From Staphylococcus lugdunensis (GTDB lineage Bacteria; Bacillota; Bacilli; Staphylococcales; Staphylococcaceae), in NCBI RefSeq assembly GCF_002901705.1, contig NZ_PPPV01000012.1, positions 341,451-405,450 of the forward strand: a DNA stretch of 64,000 nt, in the 5' to 3' direction. Below the pieces are notes generated by a model. The model did not search any database. It was not told the DNA's origin and was given only the letters and a program-made list of their open reading frames with translations. Positions 9,220 through 17,950 of the stretch are shown one piece after another (the stretch's first letter is position 1; every line of letters begins with the position of its first letter). Both the position numbers and the translations under genes were made by a program.

Positions 9220-10032
9220 TTAGTTATCATTTTTAGATAATTCTATACTTCTTTTAACAGCCGCATTTAAACAGTCTTCAAATATACCCGATATATTATG
9301 CTCTGCAAGCGCATCTAACCCTGCTTGCGTAGTACCACCCTTGGATGTAATATTTTTTCTAAGTTGTTCCATACTTAAATCTGAACGTTCAATCATCTTA
9401 CTCGTACCAATTATAAGATTACGGATTGATTCTTCTACTTGACGCTTCTCTAAACCAAGATTTGTCCCGGCTTTGACATATTGTTCAAATACATGGTAAA
9501 GGAAAGCTGGACCACTTCCAGTAATTGCTGTCACTTGATGTAAATGACTTTCGTCAACTTCTATTACAGAACCAAAGGCGTTTACCAAATCAATCACTTC
9601 TTGCTTAGCAGTTGGTCCAAAATTATTTGAAAAGCTAATACCTGTGACTGAATGACCCACTTGCGCATTTGTATTAGGCATGATACGCGCTACTGGCTGA
9701 TTAACTTCAAGTTGCTGTTTAATATAATCAATAGGCAGTCCTGCCATGATTGATATAAAGCGATTATTATCTTGTATATATGGACGAATGCGTTTGGCAA
9801 CAGTTTCAAAATCATGTGGTTTTGTTCCTAAAAAAACATAATCTGCACCTTTTAATAAAGCTGCATCATCATAACTATATTCAACACCTAAGCGAGTTGA
9901 AAATGTTTTAAGGCGCTCTTCATTAGATTTATTCGTAAGATAAATGTCATTTGATTCTAACTTATTTGCATTAATAATACCTGTGAAAATAGCTTGAGCC
10001 ATATTACCTGCACCATAAAAAACAAGTTTCAT
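9220..10032 (-). CDS. proC: Pyrroline-5-carboxylate reductase
   Basis: 270 residues starting at MKLVFYGAGNMAQAIF. A longer in-frame extension to 10134 is not supported: it would overlap the next gene's start and is not conserved in the family, whereas AAGGAA precedes the chosen ATG. The Rossmann motif GAGNMA is at residues 7-12. ITGSGPAF and the C-terminal signature TSKGGTTQAGL form the helical dimer and proline sites. It reduces pyrroline-5-carboxylate to proline with NADPH. It is divergent from the short-chain dehydrogenase gene that follows. Confidence 0.96.
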   Translation of the reverse strand: MKLVFYGAGNMAQAIFTGIINANKLESNDIYLTNKSNEERLKTFSTRLGVEYSYDDAALLKGADYVFLGTKPHDFETVAKRIRPYIQDNNRFISIMAGLPIDYIKQQLEVNQPVARIMPNTNAQVGHSVTGISFSNNFGPTAKQEVIDLVNAFGSVIEVDESHLHQVTAITGSGPAFLYHVFEQYVKAGTNLGLEKRQVEESIRNLIIGTSKMIERSDLSMEQLRKNITSKGGTTQAGLDALAEHNISGIFEDCLNAAVKRSIELSKNDN

Positions 10033-10119
10033 TATTATATCAATTCCTTCCCCTTTTGATAGATACATAGTAACATAACTATAAAATATGGTCGAAATTG
10101 ATACTAAAAGGAGAACAAA

Positions 10120-10875
10120 ATGATAGGTAAACATTATGTTGTAACTGGAGGAACAAGTGGCTTAGGCTTAGAAATTGTAAAAGCATTGCTAAGTCATGGC
10201 GCAAAAGTGACCTTAATCATAAGAGACATAGAGAAGTATCAATCATTGTCGTTAAATAAATACAAAGGACATATTCAAACAATATGTTGTGATTTAGAAC
10301 AACAAAATGACATTATAGCACTTACTTCTCAATGGTCAGAAACTATTGATGGCATTATTTATAGCTCAGGTTTAGGTTACTTTAAATCTATAGCCGCTCA
10401 TTCAAATAAGGAAATGATAGAAACTTATGCAGTTAATTTACTTGGATTTCATTTGCTCTTTTATGGTTTAGCACCTTATTTAGTTAATGGGGCGTCAATC
10501 GTAGCTATTTCAAGCCAAGCTGCTTTTGTTACTCAAGCACATGCCGCACATTACAGTGCATCTAAAGCAGCTTTAAACGCTTCGTTAAACGCATTAAGAA
10601 TAGAATCACCTGAATTACATGTTATGGTTGTTAATGCTGGTCCGATTCGAACGCCATTTCATAAAAAAGCAGACCCCACGATGACATATGCAACAAAGTA
10701 TAGTCGTCTAATGATTGAACCTGAACAGTTAGCACACCGAGTTATTAAAGGCATAATTAGAAAAGAGCAAGAAATAAATCAACCGACATGGATGCATCAA
10801 ATGCTCAAAATATATCAACTTGCTCCAAGAACATTTGAACGTATTTTTGCACCATTATTTAAAAATAAAATGTAA
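10120..10875 (+). CDS. Short-chain dehydrogenase/reductase (classical SDR)
   Basis: 251 residues. The coenzyme motif TGGTSGLG is at 9-16, followed by catalytic serines S131/S132 and the Y145-x3-K149 pair (HYSASKAAL). All catalytic residues are present, so it should be an active NAD(P)H-dependent oxidoreductase. The substrate cannot be deduced. AAAAGGAG precedes the ATG. The C-terminal segment (IYQLAPRTFERIFAPLF) resembles YqjQ-type SDRs. A small reverse-strand ORF overlaps its last 21 bases. Confidence 0.85.
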   Translation: MIGKHYVVTGGTSGLGLEIVKALLSHGAKVTLIIRDIEKYQSLSLNKYKGHIQTICCDLEQQNDIIALTSQWSETIDGIIYSSGLGYFKSIAAHSNKEMIETYAVNLLGFHLLFYGLAPYLVNGASIVAISSQAAFVTQAHAAHYSASKAALNASLNALRIESPELHVMVVNAGPIRTPFHKKADPTMTYATKYSRLMIEPEQLAHRVIKGIIRKEQEINQPTWMHQMLKIYQLAPRTFERIFAPLFKNKM

Positions 10876-10965
10876 TGAAATAATTTGTAGGCTAAACATT
10901 AAAGATATTAAAACTGATATTTCTATTGATAACATATGTTGCTTCATGTCATTATTCTTATTCAT
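10855..10965 (-). CDS. Candidate 36-residue hydrophobic small protein
   Basis: ATG at 10965 is preceded by GAGGTG at an ideal distance. The translation is a charged, Asn/Lys-rich N-terminus (MNKNNDMKQHM) followed by one long hydrophobic stretch (SVLISLMFSLQIISLHFIF) ending in Lys. It ends inside the 3' end of the SDR gene, antisense to it. The layout suits a single-pass membrane peptide. No family is recognised; a small stress or toxin-like peptide is possible but only inferred. Confidence 0.45.
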   Translation of the reverse strand: MNKNNDMKQHMLSIEISVLISLMFSLQIISLHFIFK

Positions 10966-11099
10966 AAGGCACCTCATTCATTGCGTTTATTAACGAATAT
11001 TAAATGATACAAAAGCGCCATACTTTTTTAAAAGCACTTCACCGAAAAATGACATGTAAATACATAATATTTATGACAAAACTCATGAGAAAACAGTGC

Positions 11100-11225
11100 C
11101 GGGGCAACAACAAAGAGAAATGCAAAAAGCATTTCACCAAGCAAAGCAAGTTGGGGTGGGGCGGATGAGACAGCGCCCTATGAAGACGAACCAATAAAAT
11201 ACAAAGTGTTGAATATAAAAGAAGC
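11100..11225 (-). repeat. Degenerate repeat, family III (STAR-like), copy 1
   Basis: Read on the reverse strand, it matches 19790-19895. Shared words are TTTTATATTCAA, ACTTTGTAT and CTTGCTTTG in the same order. Its reverse-strand 3' end TTTGTTGTTGCCCC (11101-11114) differs at one position from the published STAR direct-repeat core of S. aureus as I remember it. It has no coding potential. Confidence 0.55.
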
Positions 11226-11269
11226 GCAAAAAGTCTGGGACATCATGATGTCTTAGCTTTATGAACTAA

Positions 11270-11382
11270 TATTGGCAACAGTTGACTAGGATTGAAAAAA
11301 GCTTGATTTAAACATATTTTCAATCCTAGTCAACCTTATCAGGGCAGGACTACGAATTTATAATAAATTCTGTTCCGCTCTC
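11270..11382 (+). repeat. Intergenic double-dyad repeat, family I, copy 3
   Basis: TATTGGCAACAGTTGACTAG begins the first arm, which is a long near-perfect stem here (GTTGACTAGGATTGAAAA / TTTTCAATCCTAGTCAAC). The degraded second arm follows (GCAGGACTACG ... TTCTGTTCCGC). It lies at the 3' side of the aldo/keto reductase gene. Confidence 0.85.
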
Positions 11383-11422
11383 TTTGCGCTAATATTTTAT
11401 TTTTGATGTCCAAGCTGTTTTC

Positions 11423-12331
11423 CTAAGTTAAATGCTGCGTATATTCTATATTTTTTACACGATGACGCGCTGCTTTAACTTTGTCTAAACTAAGTTTAAT
11501 TAAATAATTATGCACATTTTCTTCAAGTTGCTTCACTGAACTTGCACCAACAATAATAGATCCTAATGCATCATGTGACACTAAATAGTTAAATGATAAC
11601 GCACTTAAATTATTATCAATTTCTTTAATAGAAGCAATTGTTTCACCTAAATCATGATGCGTATAGTCAAATATACCTTCATGAAATTTACTATCTAATA
11701 CATCAATACTATTAGCAGTTAATAATCCTTTAAATACGGGGCCACGAGCGAGTAACTTAACTTGCTTTGCATGGATTTGTTCTAATAAGCGTTCTGGGCG
11801 ATTATCTATCAGATTAAATTGCGACATAATTGTATCAATTTGACTATGCTTCAAGTAATAGTCAATAACATTTGGACGAATGGATGAAATACCGTATGAA
11901 CGTATAATACCTTCTTGCTTCAATTCATCAAAGGCACTAATCGTTTCATCTAAAGGATCATCGATAGTCCCACCATGCAATTGATATAAATCAATATGTT
12001 CCATTTTTAGACGCTTCAGCGATTGTTTCACGCCCTCTTTAATATGTTTCTTAGAAGGATCCCAAGTTGTCTGACCATTATCTAATAGACGGTTACCTAC
12101 TTTTGTACCAACGATGATATCACCACGATTATGGTATTTTTTAAGTGCTTTCCCTACAAGTTCTTCATTCATTCCATGGTCATACATATCAGCCGTATCA
12201 AAGTAAGTAATACCATGCTCGATAGCACAATCAATAATAGATTGAGCAGTTTTAAAATTTGTTCCTAAACTCATGCAACCTAAACCTAATTCAGAAATTT
12301 CTATGCCACTCTTTAAAATTTTTTTTTGCAT
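11423..12331 (-). CDS. Aldo/keto reductase
   Basis: 302 residues of the AKR TIM-barrel family. The N-terminal signature GLGCMSLG is followed by the catalytic D-Y pair in YFDTADMYDHG. The lysine in GTKVG and the histidine in LYQLHGGTIDD complete the tetrad. The C-terminal coenzyme region IIVGASSVKQLEEN is present. It reduces aldehydes or ketones with NADPH; the physiological substrate is unknown. AAAGGAGC precedes the ATG. It is divergent from the Nudix gene. Confidence 0.88.
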   Translation of the reverse strand: MQKKILKSGIEISELGLGCMSLGTNFKTAQSIIDCAIEHGITYFDTADMYDHGMNEELVGKALKKYHNRGDIIVGTKVGNRLLDNGQTTWDPSKKHIKEGVKQSLKRLKMEHIDLYQLHGGTIDDPLDETISAFDELKQEGIIRSYGISSIRPNVIDYYLKHSQIDTIMSQFNLIDNRPERLLEQIHAKQVKLLARGPVFKGLLTANSIDVLDSKFHEGIFDYTHHDLGETIASIKEIDNNLSALSFNYLVSHDALGSIIVGASSVKQLEENVHNYLIKLSLDKVKAARHRVKNIEYTQHLT

Positions 12332-12414
12332 GTCCTAGCTCCTTTCGATACACTTTAATTAACGCATTTATCTTATCAATATATCCATCTAAATGAAAGA
12401 GGAGTGAATAAATA

Positions 12415-12957
12415 ATGGACTTTACAGAAACGACCATTGATAGAACAGTTATTTATAATGGGAAAATTATAGACCTAGAACTTCATGAAGTGGAATTACC
12501 GAATGGCAAAAGAGCCAAACGTGAACTTATTTATCATAATGGTGCCGTAGCAGTATGTGCGGTGACCCCTGAGAATGAAGTTTTATTAGTTAAACAATAT
12601 CGCAAGCCAATTGAGCAACCTTTATTAGAAATTCCAGCTGGTAAATTAGAACAAGGAGAGCAACTTGAAAGTGCAGCTAAAAGAGAATTGTCTGAAGAGA
12701 CAGGGTATGTTGCTGAACATCTTGTGCATATAACGGATATGTATGGTTCTCCTGGCTTTTCAAATGAAAAATTATCTATCTACTTTACTAACAAATTATC
12801 ACCTGGCAAGATGCATTTAGACGATGATGAATTTGTCGAATTACATAAAATACCTTTAACAGAGATAAGCCAACGATTAGCAACTAATGAAATCACCGAT
12901 GCAAAAACAATCATCGCACTACAATATTTACTACTACATTATAATAATTCTAAATAA
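12415..12957 (+). CDS. nudF: Nudix hydrolase, ADP-ribose pyrophosphatase type
   Basis: 180 residues. The Nudix box at 76-98 is complete: G76, E82, R90-E91, E94-E95 and G97. The N-terminal beta-strand region (GKIIDLELHEVELPNG) and a proline about 15 residues after the box (SPG) fit the ADP-ribose pyrophosphatase subgroup, which splits ADP-ribose to AMP and ribose 5-phosphate. AGAGGAG precedes the ATG. In related genomes it also lies upstream of fur. The PerR box at 13026 separates it from fur. Confidence 0.88.
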   Translation: MDFTETTIDRTVIYNGKIIDLELHEVELPNGKRAKRELIYHNGAVAVCAVTPENEVLLVKQYRKPIEQPLLEIPAGKLEQGEQLESAAKRELSEETGYVAEHLVHITDMYGSPGFSNEKLSIYFTNKLSPGKMHLDDDEFVELHKIPLTEISQRLATNEITDAKTIIALQYLLLHYNNSK

Positions 12958-13025
12958 TAAGCAGTCTTACTTGCGTTTTATTGATAATACTGGTACTTTA
13001 TAAATGAGAATTTTATCAGTATAGA

Positions 13026-13040
13026 TTAAAATGATTATAA
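13026..13040. promoter_or_regulatory. PerR box upstream of fur
   Basis: TTAAAATGATTATAA matches all fixed positions of the PerR operator TTAnAATnATTnTAA. It lies 26 bases before the fur start. S. aureus fur is known to belong to the peroxide-sensing PerR regulon, so the same control is expected here. It could also be read as a weak Fur box. Confidence 0.7.
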
Positions 13041-13065
13041 TTTTTAGTAGAGGGGTGAAGCTTCC

Positions 13066-13530
13066 GTGGAAGACCGTTTAAATCGCGTGAAGCAACAATT
13101 ACAACAATCTTCATATAAATTAACACCTCAACGTGAAGCAACAGTGAGCGTTTTAATTGAAAATGAAAAGGACCATTTAAGTGCAGAAGATGTATATTTG
13201 AAGGTAAAGGATCGTGCTCCAGAAATTGGGTTAGCCACTGTCTATCGTACGTTAGAATTATTAGCAGAATTAAAAGTAGTAGACAAGATTAATTTTGGTG
13301 ACGGCGTTGCCCGCTTCGATTTAAGAAAAGAAGGTGCTAAACATTTTCATCATCATTTAGTTTGTATGGAGTGTGGTCGTGTTGATGAAATTGAAGAAGA
13401 TTTATTACCACAAGTCGAAGAACGTGTGGAAACTGAATTTAATTTTAAAATTTTAGATCATCGCTTAACATTTCATGGCATATGTGCTGAATGTCAAGCT
13501 AAAGGTAAAGGAGATAACAAATCCTCTTAA
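13066..13530 (+). CDS. fur: Ferric uptake regulator Fur
   Basis: 154 residues from GTG, preceded by GAGGGGTGA. The winged helix occupies about residues 1-85 (SSYKLTPQREATV, ATVYRTLELL). The dimerisation domain carries the histidine-rich metal site KHFHHHLVCMECG and a second Cys pair (CAEC), so both structural zinc cysteine pairs are present. It represses iron-uptake genes when loaded with iron. The C-terminus carries a short extension (GDNKSS) beyond what I recall for S. aureus Fur. xerD begins 38 bases downstream. Confidence 0.96.
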   Translation: MEDRLNRVKQQLQQSSYKLTPQREATVSVLIENEKDHLSAEDVYLKVKDRAPEIGLATVYRTLELLAELKVVDKINFGDGVARFDLRKEGAKHFHHHLVCMECGRVDEIEEDLLPQVEERVETEFNFKILDHRLTFHGICAECQAKGKGDNKSS

Positions 13531-13568
13531 AGACACTTTGTTACATCCCGTTTTAAAGAGGTTATGAC

Positions 13569-14456
13569 ATGAATACAATCATAGAAGAATATTTAAAATT
13601 TATTCAAATTGAAAAGGGATTAAGTCCAAATACGATTGGTGCCTATCGTAGAGATTTAGATAAATATAAACTTTATCTTGAAACACGACATATTGAACAT
13701 ATCGACTTTATAGACCGTCAAACGATACAAGAGTGTTTAGGTTACTTAATTGATCAAGGAAGTTCGGCTAAATCGTTAGCTCGTTTTATTTCAACTATTA
13801 GAAGTTTTCATCAATTTGCATTACGAGAAAAGTATGCCGCAAAAGATCCAACTGTATTACTTGAAACACCGAAATACGAGAAAAAATTACCTGATGTTCT
13901 TGAAATAGATGAAGTTGTACGTTTATTAGAAGCGCCAGATTTATCTAAAAAAAATGGCTATAGAGATCGCACAATTCTTGAATTAATGTATGCAACTGGT
14001 ATGCGTGTTTCCGAACTCGTGCATATTGAAATAGAAAACATTAATGTCATAATGGGCTTTGTACGTGTGTTTGGTAAAGGTGATAAAGAACGCATTATTC
14101 CATTAGGTGATACTGTCATAGATTATTTAAAGACTTATATGAAAGAGATTCGACCACAATTGCTTAAAAGCACGGTTACGAATGTATTGTTTTTAAATAT
14201 GCATGGTAAACCATTATCTCGACAAGGTATTTGGAAAATGATTAAACAATATGGCATAAAATCAAATATTACGAAAACATTAACGCCACATACTTTAAGA
14301 CATTCATTTGCAACACATTTATTAGAAAACGGTGCTGATTTAAGAGCAGTTCAAGAAATGCTTGGACATTCAGACATATCAACTACGCAATTATATACTC
14401 ATGTTTCTAAAGCACAAATCAGGCAAATATATAATCAATATCATCCAAGGGCATAA
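13569..14456 (+). CDS. xerD: Site-specific tyrosine recombinase XerD
   Basis: 295 residues. The N-terminal SAM-like core-binding domain covers about residues 1-90. The catalytic domain carries all six active residues: R146, K170, H241, R244, H267 and nucleophile Y276. With XerC it resolves chromosome dimers at dif; in Staphylococcus it is essential by literature. It follows fur closely and ends in a terminator stem shared with the convergent ypuF-like gene. Confidence 0.96.
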   Translation: MNTIIEEYLKFIQIEKGLSPNTIGAYRRDLDKYKLYLETRHIEHIDFIDRQTIQECLGYLIDQGSSAKSLARFISTIRSFHQFALREKYAAKDPTVLLETPKYEKKLPDVLEIDEVVRLLEAPDLSKKNGYRDRTILELMYATGMRVSELVHIEIENINVIMGFVRVFGKGDKERIIPLGDTVIDYLKTYMKEIRPQLLKSTVTNVLFLNMHGKPLSRQGIWKMIKQYGIKSNITKTLTPHTLRHSFATHLLENGADLRAVQEMLGHSDISTTQLYTHVSKAQIRQIYNQYHPRA

Positions 14457-14492
14457 TAAAGATTAATGTCAGTCACTAAAATCTTTATTATG
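14452..14492. terminator. Bidirectional terminator overlapping xerD and DUF309 gene ends
   Basis: A perfect 13-bp inverted repeat CATAATAAAGATT / AATCTTTATTATG. The left arm includes the xerD stop codon, and the right arm lies within the last codons of the reverse-strand gene. Confidence 0.75.
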
Positions 14493-14984
14493 ACTCTTTT
14501 TCTTTTTAGCTAATATTCTAGCTTGGTTTACAGCAGAGCGATCTCTTAATTTATGGTGATGAATAATATAGTCATCGGTTAACGTTTCTGGTTCAAAGAA
14601 ATAATCTGAATGAAAACGTTTGACGATTAATTCTGCTTCAGACGTCATAGGCAAATAGATAGGAATAAACTCATGCTGCTTTGTAACCTGATAAATTTTC
14701 TCTTCTATTAGCTGTTGGTATGCTTCAATGTTTAATGGTAATTGATGTGTTTCTACCGCATTGCATATCGTAACTAGTGCTTTTTTATAACTTTTTAAAG
14801 CACCTTTATAATTATGTCGTCTATGGTGATATGAAGCTGTTGTAAATAAGATTAAACTCACAATAGCATCTTGCTTTGAATATGATGGTTGCTCTTTCCA
14901 TGCATCTTCTAAAATATCATGACATAAAAAGTAATGTTGATGTCTGTGAAATTGATAAAAAAATTCAATAAGTGCTTTTTCCAA
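14469..14984 (-). CDS. DUF309 family protein (YpuF-like)
   Basis: 171 residues, helical. The DUF309 hallmark is the histidine/acidic start of a helical bundle: FHRHQHYFLCHDILEDAW, the equivalent of HEVLEEAW, followed by a Tyr/His-rich second helix (ASYHHRRHNYKGALKSYKKAL). Function is unknown. The gene lies next to scpA in B. subtilis as well (ypuF-ypuG), on which the name rests. It is divergent from scpA. Confidence 0.75.
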   Translation of the reverse strand: MEKALIEFFYQFHRHQHYFLCHDILEDAWKEQPSYSKQDAIVSLILFTTASYHHRRHNYKGALKSYKKALVTICNAVETHQLPLNIEAYQQLIEEKIYQVTKQHEFIPIYLPMTSEAELIVKRFHSDYFFEPETLTDDYIIHHHKLRDRSAVNQARILAKKKKSHNKDFSD

Positions 14985-15077
14985 ATAAATACATCCTTCA
15001 TTTTAAATATATCTACTATTCATGCTATAATATTTTTGATAAATATGCACAATAGATGCAATATGAGGTAGATAAAA

Positions 15078-15809
15078 ATGTATGAAGTAAAATTAGACGC
15101 TTTTAGCGGTCCACTCGATTTATTGCTCCATTTAATTCAGAAATATGAAATAGATGTTTATGACATTCCAATGAAAACATTAACTGAGCAATATATGCAA
15201 TATGTACATACGATGAAGCGTCTAGAAATTAATATTGCTAGTGAATATCTCGTTATGGCTTCTGAACTCTTAATGATTAAAAGTAAATTACTTCTACCTC
15301 AATCAGATGATCATGTAGAATTTGAAGAAGATCCACGTGAAGATTTAGTAGGTAGACTAATTGAATATCAAAACTATAAAGAATATACAGAAATACTTGA
15401 TAGTATGAAAGCAGAACGAGATCTCTACTTTACAAAACATCCGACAGATTTATCTCATTTAGAAACTAATGAAAGTTGGGATAAATCAAACACCATTGAT
15501 TTGACAGAACTGATTGTTGCTTATCAAAGAGTGAAAAATCGCGTTGAGTATCACACACCAAAAACTGTAGAAATCAGTAAAGAAACATTCACTATTGAAG
15601 AAGCAACAGAAATTGTAACGACAAGATTACGTACACAAACAGCGTTTAATTTTTTCAGCTTATTTACTTTTCATGAACCAATTGAACAAGTCGTTACGCA
15701 TTTTCTTGCTATTTTAGAAATGTCTAAGGCTGGCATAATAAACATAAGTCAAAAGCAAAATTTTGATGATATTGATATTGTAAGGGGAGTGAATTATCAA
15801 GTTGGATAA
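15078..15809 (+). CDS. scpA: Segregation and condensation protein ScpA (kleisin)
   Basis: 243 residues. The N-terminal kleisin helix reads [24 protein letters not shown], and the C-terminal winged helix is FNFFSLF...[13 protein letters not shown]. It bridges the SMC heads and binds the ScpB dimer to form the condensin that organises and segregates the chromosome. It is first gene of scpA-scpB-rluB; its end overlaps scpB by eight bases, indicating translational coupling. Confidence 0.95.
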   Translation: MYEVKLDAFSGPLDLLLHLIQKYEIDVYDIPMKTLTEQYMQYVHTMKRLEINIASEYLVMASELLMIKSKLLLPQSDDHVEFEEDPREDLVGRLIEYQNYKEYTEILDSMKAERDLYFTKHPTDLSHLETNESWDKSNTIDLTELIVAYQRVKNRVEYHTPKTVEISKETFTIEEATEIVTTRLRTQTAFNFFSLFTFHEPIEQVVTHFLAILEMSKAGIINISQKQNFDDIDIVRGVNYQVG

Positions 15810-16335
15810 ACAAGCAATCTTAGAGGCATTATTATATACAGCTGGCGATGAAGGTATTGACACAAAACAATTACTAGAGATACTGGACATTACTAAACCA
15901 CAATTGATTGAATTAATCGATAATTATTCATCTCAAGGACTAGAAATTCATCACTACGGTCAAACTTATGTATTAACTACAAAAAAAGATGCTGCTAATT
16001 ATATTGAAAAACTCGTTCAACAAAAGTCAAATATGAAATTATCACAAGCTGCAATGGAAACGTTATCAATCGTTGCTTATAATCAACCTATTACACGTAG
16101 TGATATTGAATTAATACGAGGTATTAATTCAGATGGTGCTGTTAGAACATTAGTTGCTCGTGGTATGATTGAAGCTAAAGATGTTGAACATTCAAGAAGC
16201 CATCACTTGTATACAACTGAATTATTTTTAAATGTATTTGGATTAGAAACAATAGAAGATTTACCAACTACCGAAGAAGATGATGAAGAAATAGAAGATT
16301 TCTTTAGTCAATTAGTTAATCAAAAGGGAGAATGA
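15802..16335 (+). CDS. scpB: Segregation and condensation protein ScpB
   Basis: 177 residues from TTG at 15802, which has GGGGAGTG upstream and overlaps the scpA end. Two winged-helix domains are visible ([23 protein letters not shown] and [25 protein letters not shown]), then an acidic tail [11 protein letters not shown]. As a dimer it binds the ScpA linker in the SMC complex. rluB starts three bases after its stop. Confidence 0.95.
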   Translation: MDKQAILEALLYTAGDEGIDTKQLLEILDITKPQLIELIDNYSSQGLEIHHYGQTYVLTTKKDAANYIEKLVQQKSNMKLSQAAMETLSIVAYNQPITRSDIELIRGINSDGAVRTLVARGMIEAKDVEHSRSHHLYTTELFLNVFGLETIEDLPTTEEDDEEIEDFFSQLVNQKGE

Positions 16336-16337
16336 TT

Positions 16338-17078
16338 ATGAGCAAAGAACTAGAGCGATTGCAAAAAAGAATTGCTAATAGTGGTTATACGTCTAGAAGA
16401 AAAGCTGAAACATTGATTACTGAAGGTAAAGTCAAAGTGAATGGAGAAGTTGTCACTGAACTTGGCACAAAAGTAAAACCATCAGATCAAGTTGAAGTAG
16501 AAGGAATCAAAATGGAACAAGAAGATAAAATATATATTCTGTTTCATAAACCAGCGCAAGTCATTACTAGTGTATCAGATGACCGTGGAAGAACAGTTGT
16601 GACTGACTATTTTAAAGACTTAGATACTAGAATATATCCTGTTGGTCGTTTAGATTACGATACATCCGGAGTATTACTACTAACAAATGATGGTGAGTTC
16701 ACTAATCTTATGACCCATCCACGGTACCATATACCAAAAACATATGTTGCCAAACTCAAAGGTTACCTTATGCGCGAAGAAGTAAAAGCACTTGAAGCAG
16801 GAATAGAACTTGAAGATGGTTTAACTCAACCCGCTACTGTTAAAATTAAACGCCAAGATAAAGACAAAAATACAACGTTAGTTGAGATTACCATTAGTGA
16901 AGGACGAAATCGACAAGTACGTCGTATGTTTGAGCATTTTGGCCATAGCGTTAATAAATTAACACGTATACAATTCGGTTCACTAAATTTAAAAGGTCTT
17001 AACGCTGGAGAAGGACGCGTATTAACACCTCATGAAGTAAAAGTATTACGTCATCAAGCAGAAAACGGCAATTGGTAA
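16338..17078 (+). CDS. rluB: 23S rRNA pseudouridine synthase RluB
   Basis: 246 residues from ATG at 16338, seven bases after AAGGGAG. An ATG two codons earlier is too close to the binding site. The S4 RNA-binding domain (residues 3-60) is followed by the RsuA/RluB catalytic motif GRLDYDTSG (103-111) with the catalytic aspartate D106, and by GRNRQVRRMFEHFGH. It makes pseudouridine in the 23S rRNA peptidyl-transferase region. It is the third gene of the scp operon, as in other Firmicutes. Confidence 0.93.
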   Translation: MSKELERLQKRIANSGYTSRRKAETLITEGKVKVNGEVVTELGTKVKPSDQVEVEGIKMEQEDKIYILFHKPAQVITSVSDDRGRTVVTDYFKDLDTRIYPVGRLDYDTSGVLLLTNDGEFTNLMTHPRYHIPKTYVAKLKGYLMREEVKALEAGIELEDGLTQPATVKIKRQDKDKNTTLVEITISEGRNRQVRRMFEHFGHSVNKLTRIQFGSLNLKGLNAGEGRVLTPHEVKVLRHQAENGNW

Positions 17079-17224
17079 GCGGTTACATGTAGTTTGCTGA
17101 AGTTAATTTTATGGTTATAAAATCATGCTAATTTTTTCACAATCAAATTTGAAATTAGAGATTTAACAATTACCATATGCTATAATAAACAAGAAAATAG
17201 CATGTGTAGGAGGTATATGAATTA

Positions 17225-17950
17225 ATGAGTAAGGAAATACTTATCGTAGATGATGAAGACAGAATTAGAAGATTACTCAAATTATACTTAGAGAGAGAAT
17301 CTTTTAACATTCATGAGGCTAGTGACGGCAAAGAAGCCTATGAATTAGCCATGGACCACAATTATGCATGCATACTTTTAGACTTAATGCTTCCTGAAAT
17401 GGATGGAATCGAGGTCGCATCAAAACTACGGGAGCATAAAGATACACCTATCATTATGCTTACTGCTAAAGGCGAAGAAACTAACCGAGTTGAAGGATTC
17501 GAATCAGGTGCTGATGATTATATTGTTAAACCATTCTCTCCACGTGAAGTGGTCTTAAGAGTGAAAGCGCTATTAAGACGTACACAATCAACAAGCGCCG
17601 AACAAAGCGAGCCTCATGCGAGAGATATCATAGAATTTAATCATTTACTTATTGATAATGATGCGCATCGTGTATTAGCTGATAATCAACAAGTTAACTT
17701 AACACCCAAAGAATATGAACTACTAATATATTTAGCTAAAACACCAAACAAAGTATTTGATAGAGAACAATTACTTAAAGAAGTTTGGCATTATGAATTT
17801 TATGGTGACTTAAGAACTGTTGATACCCATGTTAAACGCTTAAGAGAAAAACTTAATCGTGTTTCAGAAGATGCAGCACAAATGATTCAAACAGTATGGG
17901 GTGTTGGCTACAAATTTGAAGTTAGAGCTAGCAATGAGCCGACTAAATAG
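17225..17950 (+). CDS. srrA: Response regulator SrrA (OmpR family)
   Basis: 241 residues. The receiver domain carries the acidic pocket D10-E11 and phospho-acceptor D53, with T81 and the lysine in IVKPFSP. The OmpR/PhoB winged helix follows (LTPKEYELLIYLA ... TVDTHVKRLREKL ... VWGVGYKFE). With SrrB it controls respiration, nitric oxide resistance and virulence genes in S. aureus; it is the homologue of B. subtilis ResD. AGGAGG lies upstream. srrB begins inside its 3' end. Confidence 0.96.
   Translation: MSKEILIVDDEDRIRRLLKLYLERESFNIHEASDGKEAYELAMDHNYACILLDLMLPEMDGIEVASKLREHKDTPIIMLTAKGEETNRVEGFESGADDYIVKPFSPREVVLRVKALLRRTQSTSAEQSEPHARDIIEFNHLLIDNDAHRVLADNQQVNLTPKEYELLIYLAKTPNKVFDREQLLKEVWHYEFYGDLRTVDTHVKRLREKLNRVSEDAAQMIQTVWGVGYKFEVRASNEPTK

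Larger units (their letters stand above)
10966..11422. other. Gene-free interval built of repeat modules
   Basis: The first part, to about 11095, is AT-rich and probably contains the promoter of the small reverse-strand ORF. The rest is a reverse-oriented family III repeat (11100-11225), a fragment containing GTCTGGGACAT typical of family II ends (11232-11256), and family I copy 3. No other gene is seen. Confidence 0.6.

Noticed and set aside
9220-10134. Longer ProC starting at 10134
   Set aside because: The extra 34 residues look like membrane-type junk, overlap the next gene's start, and are absent from the ProC family.
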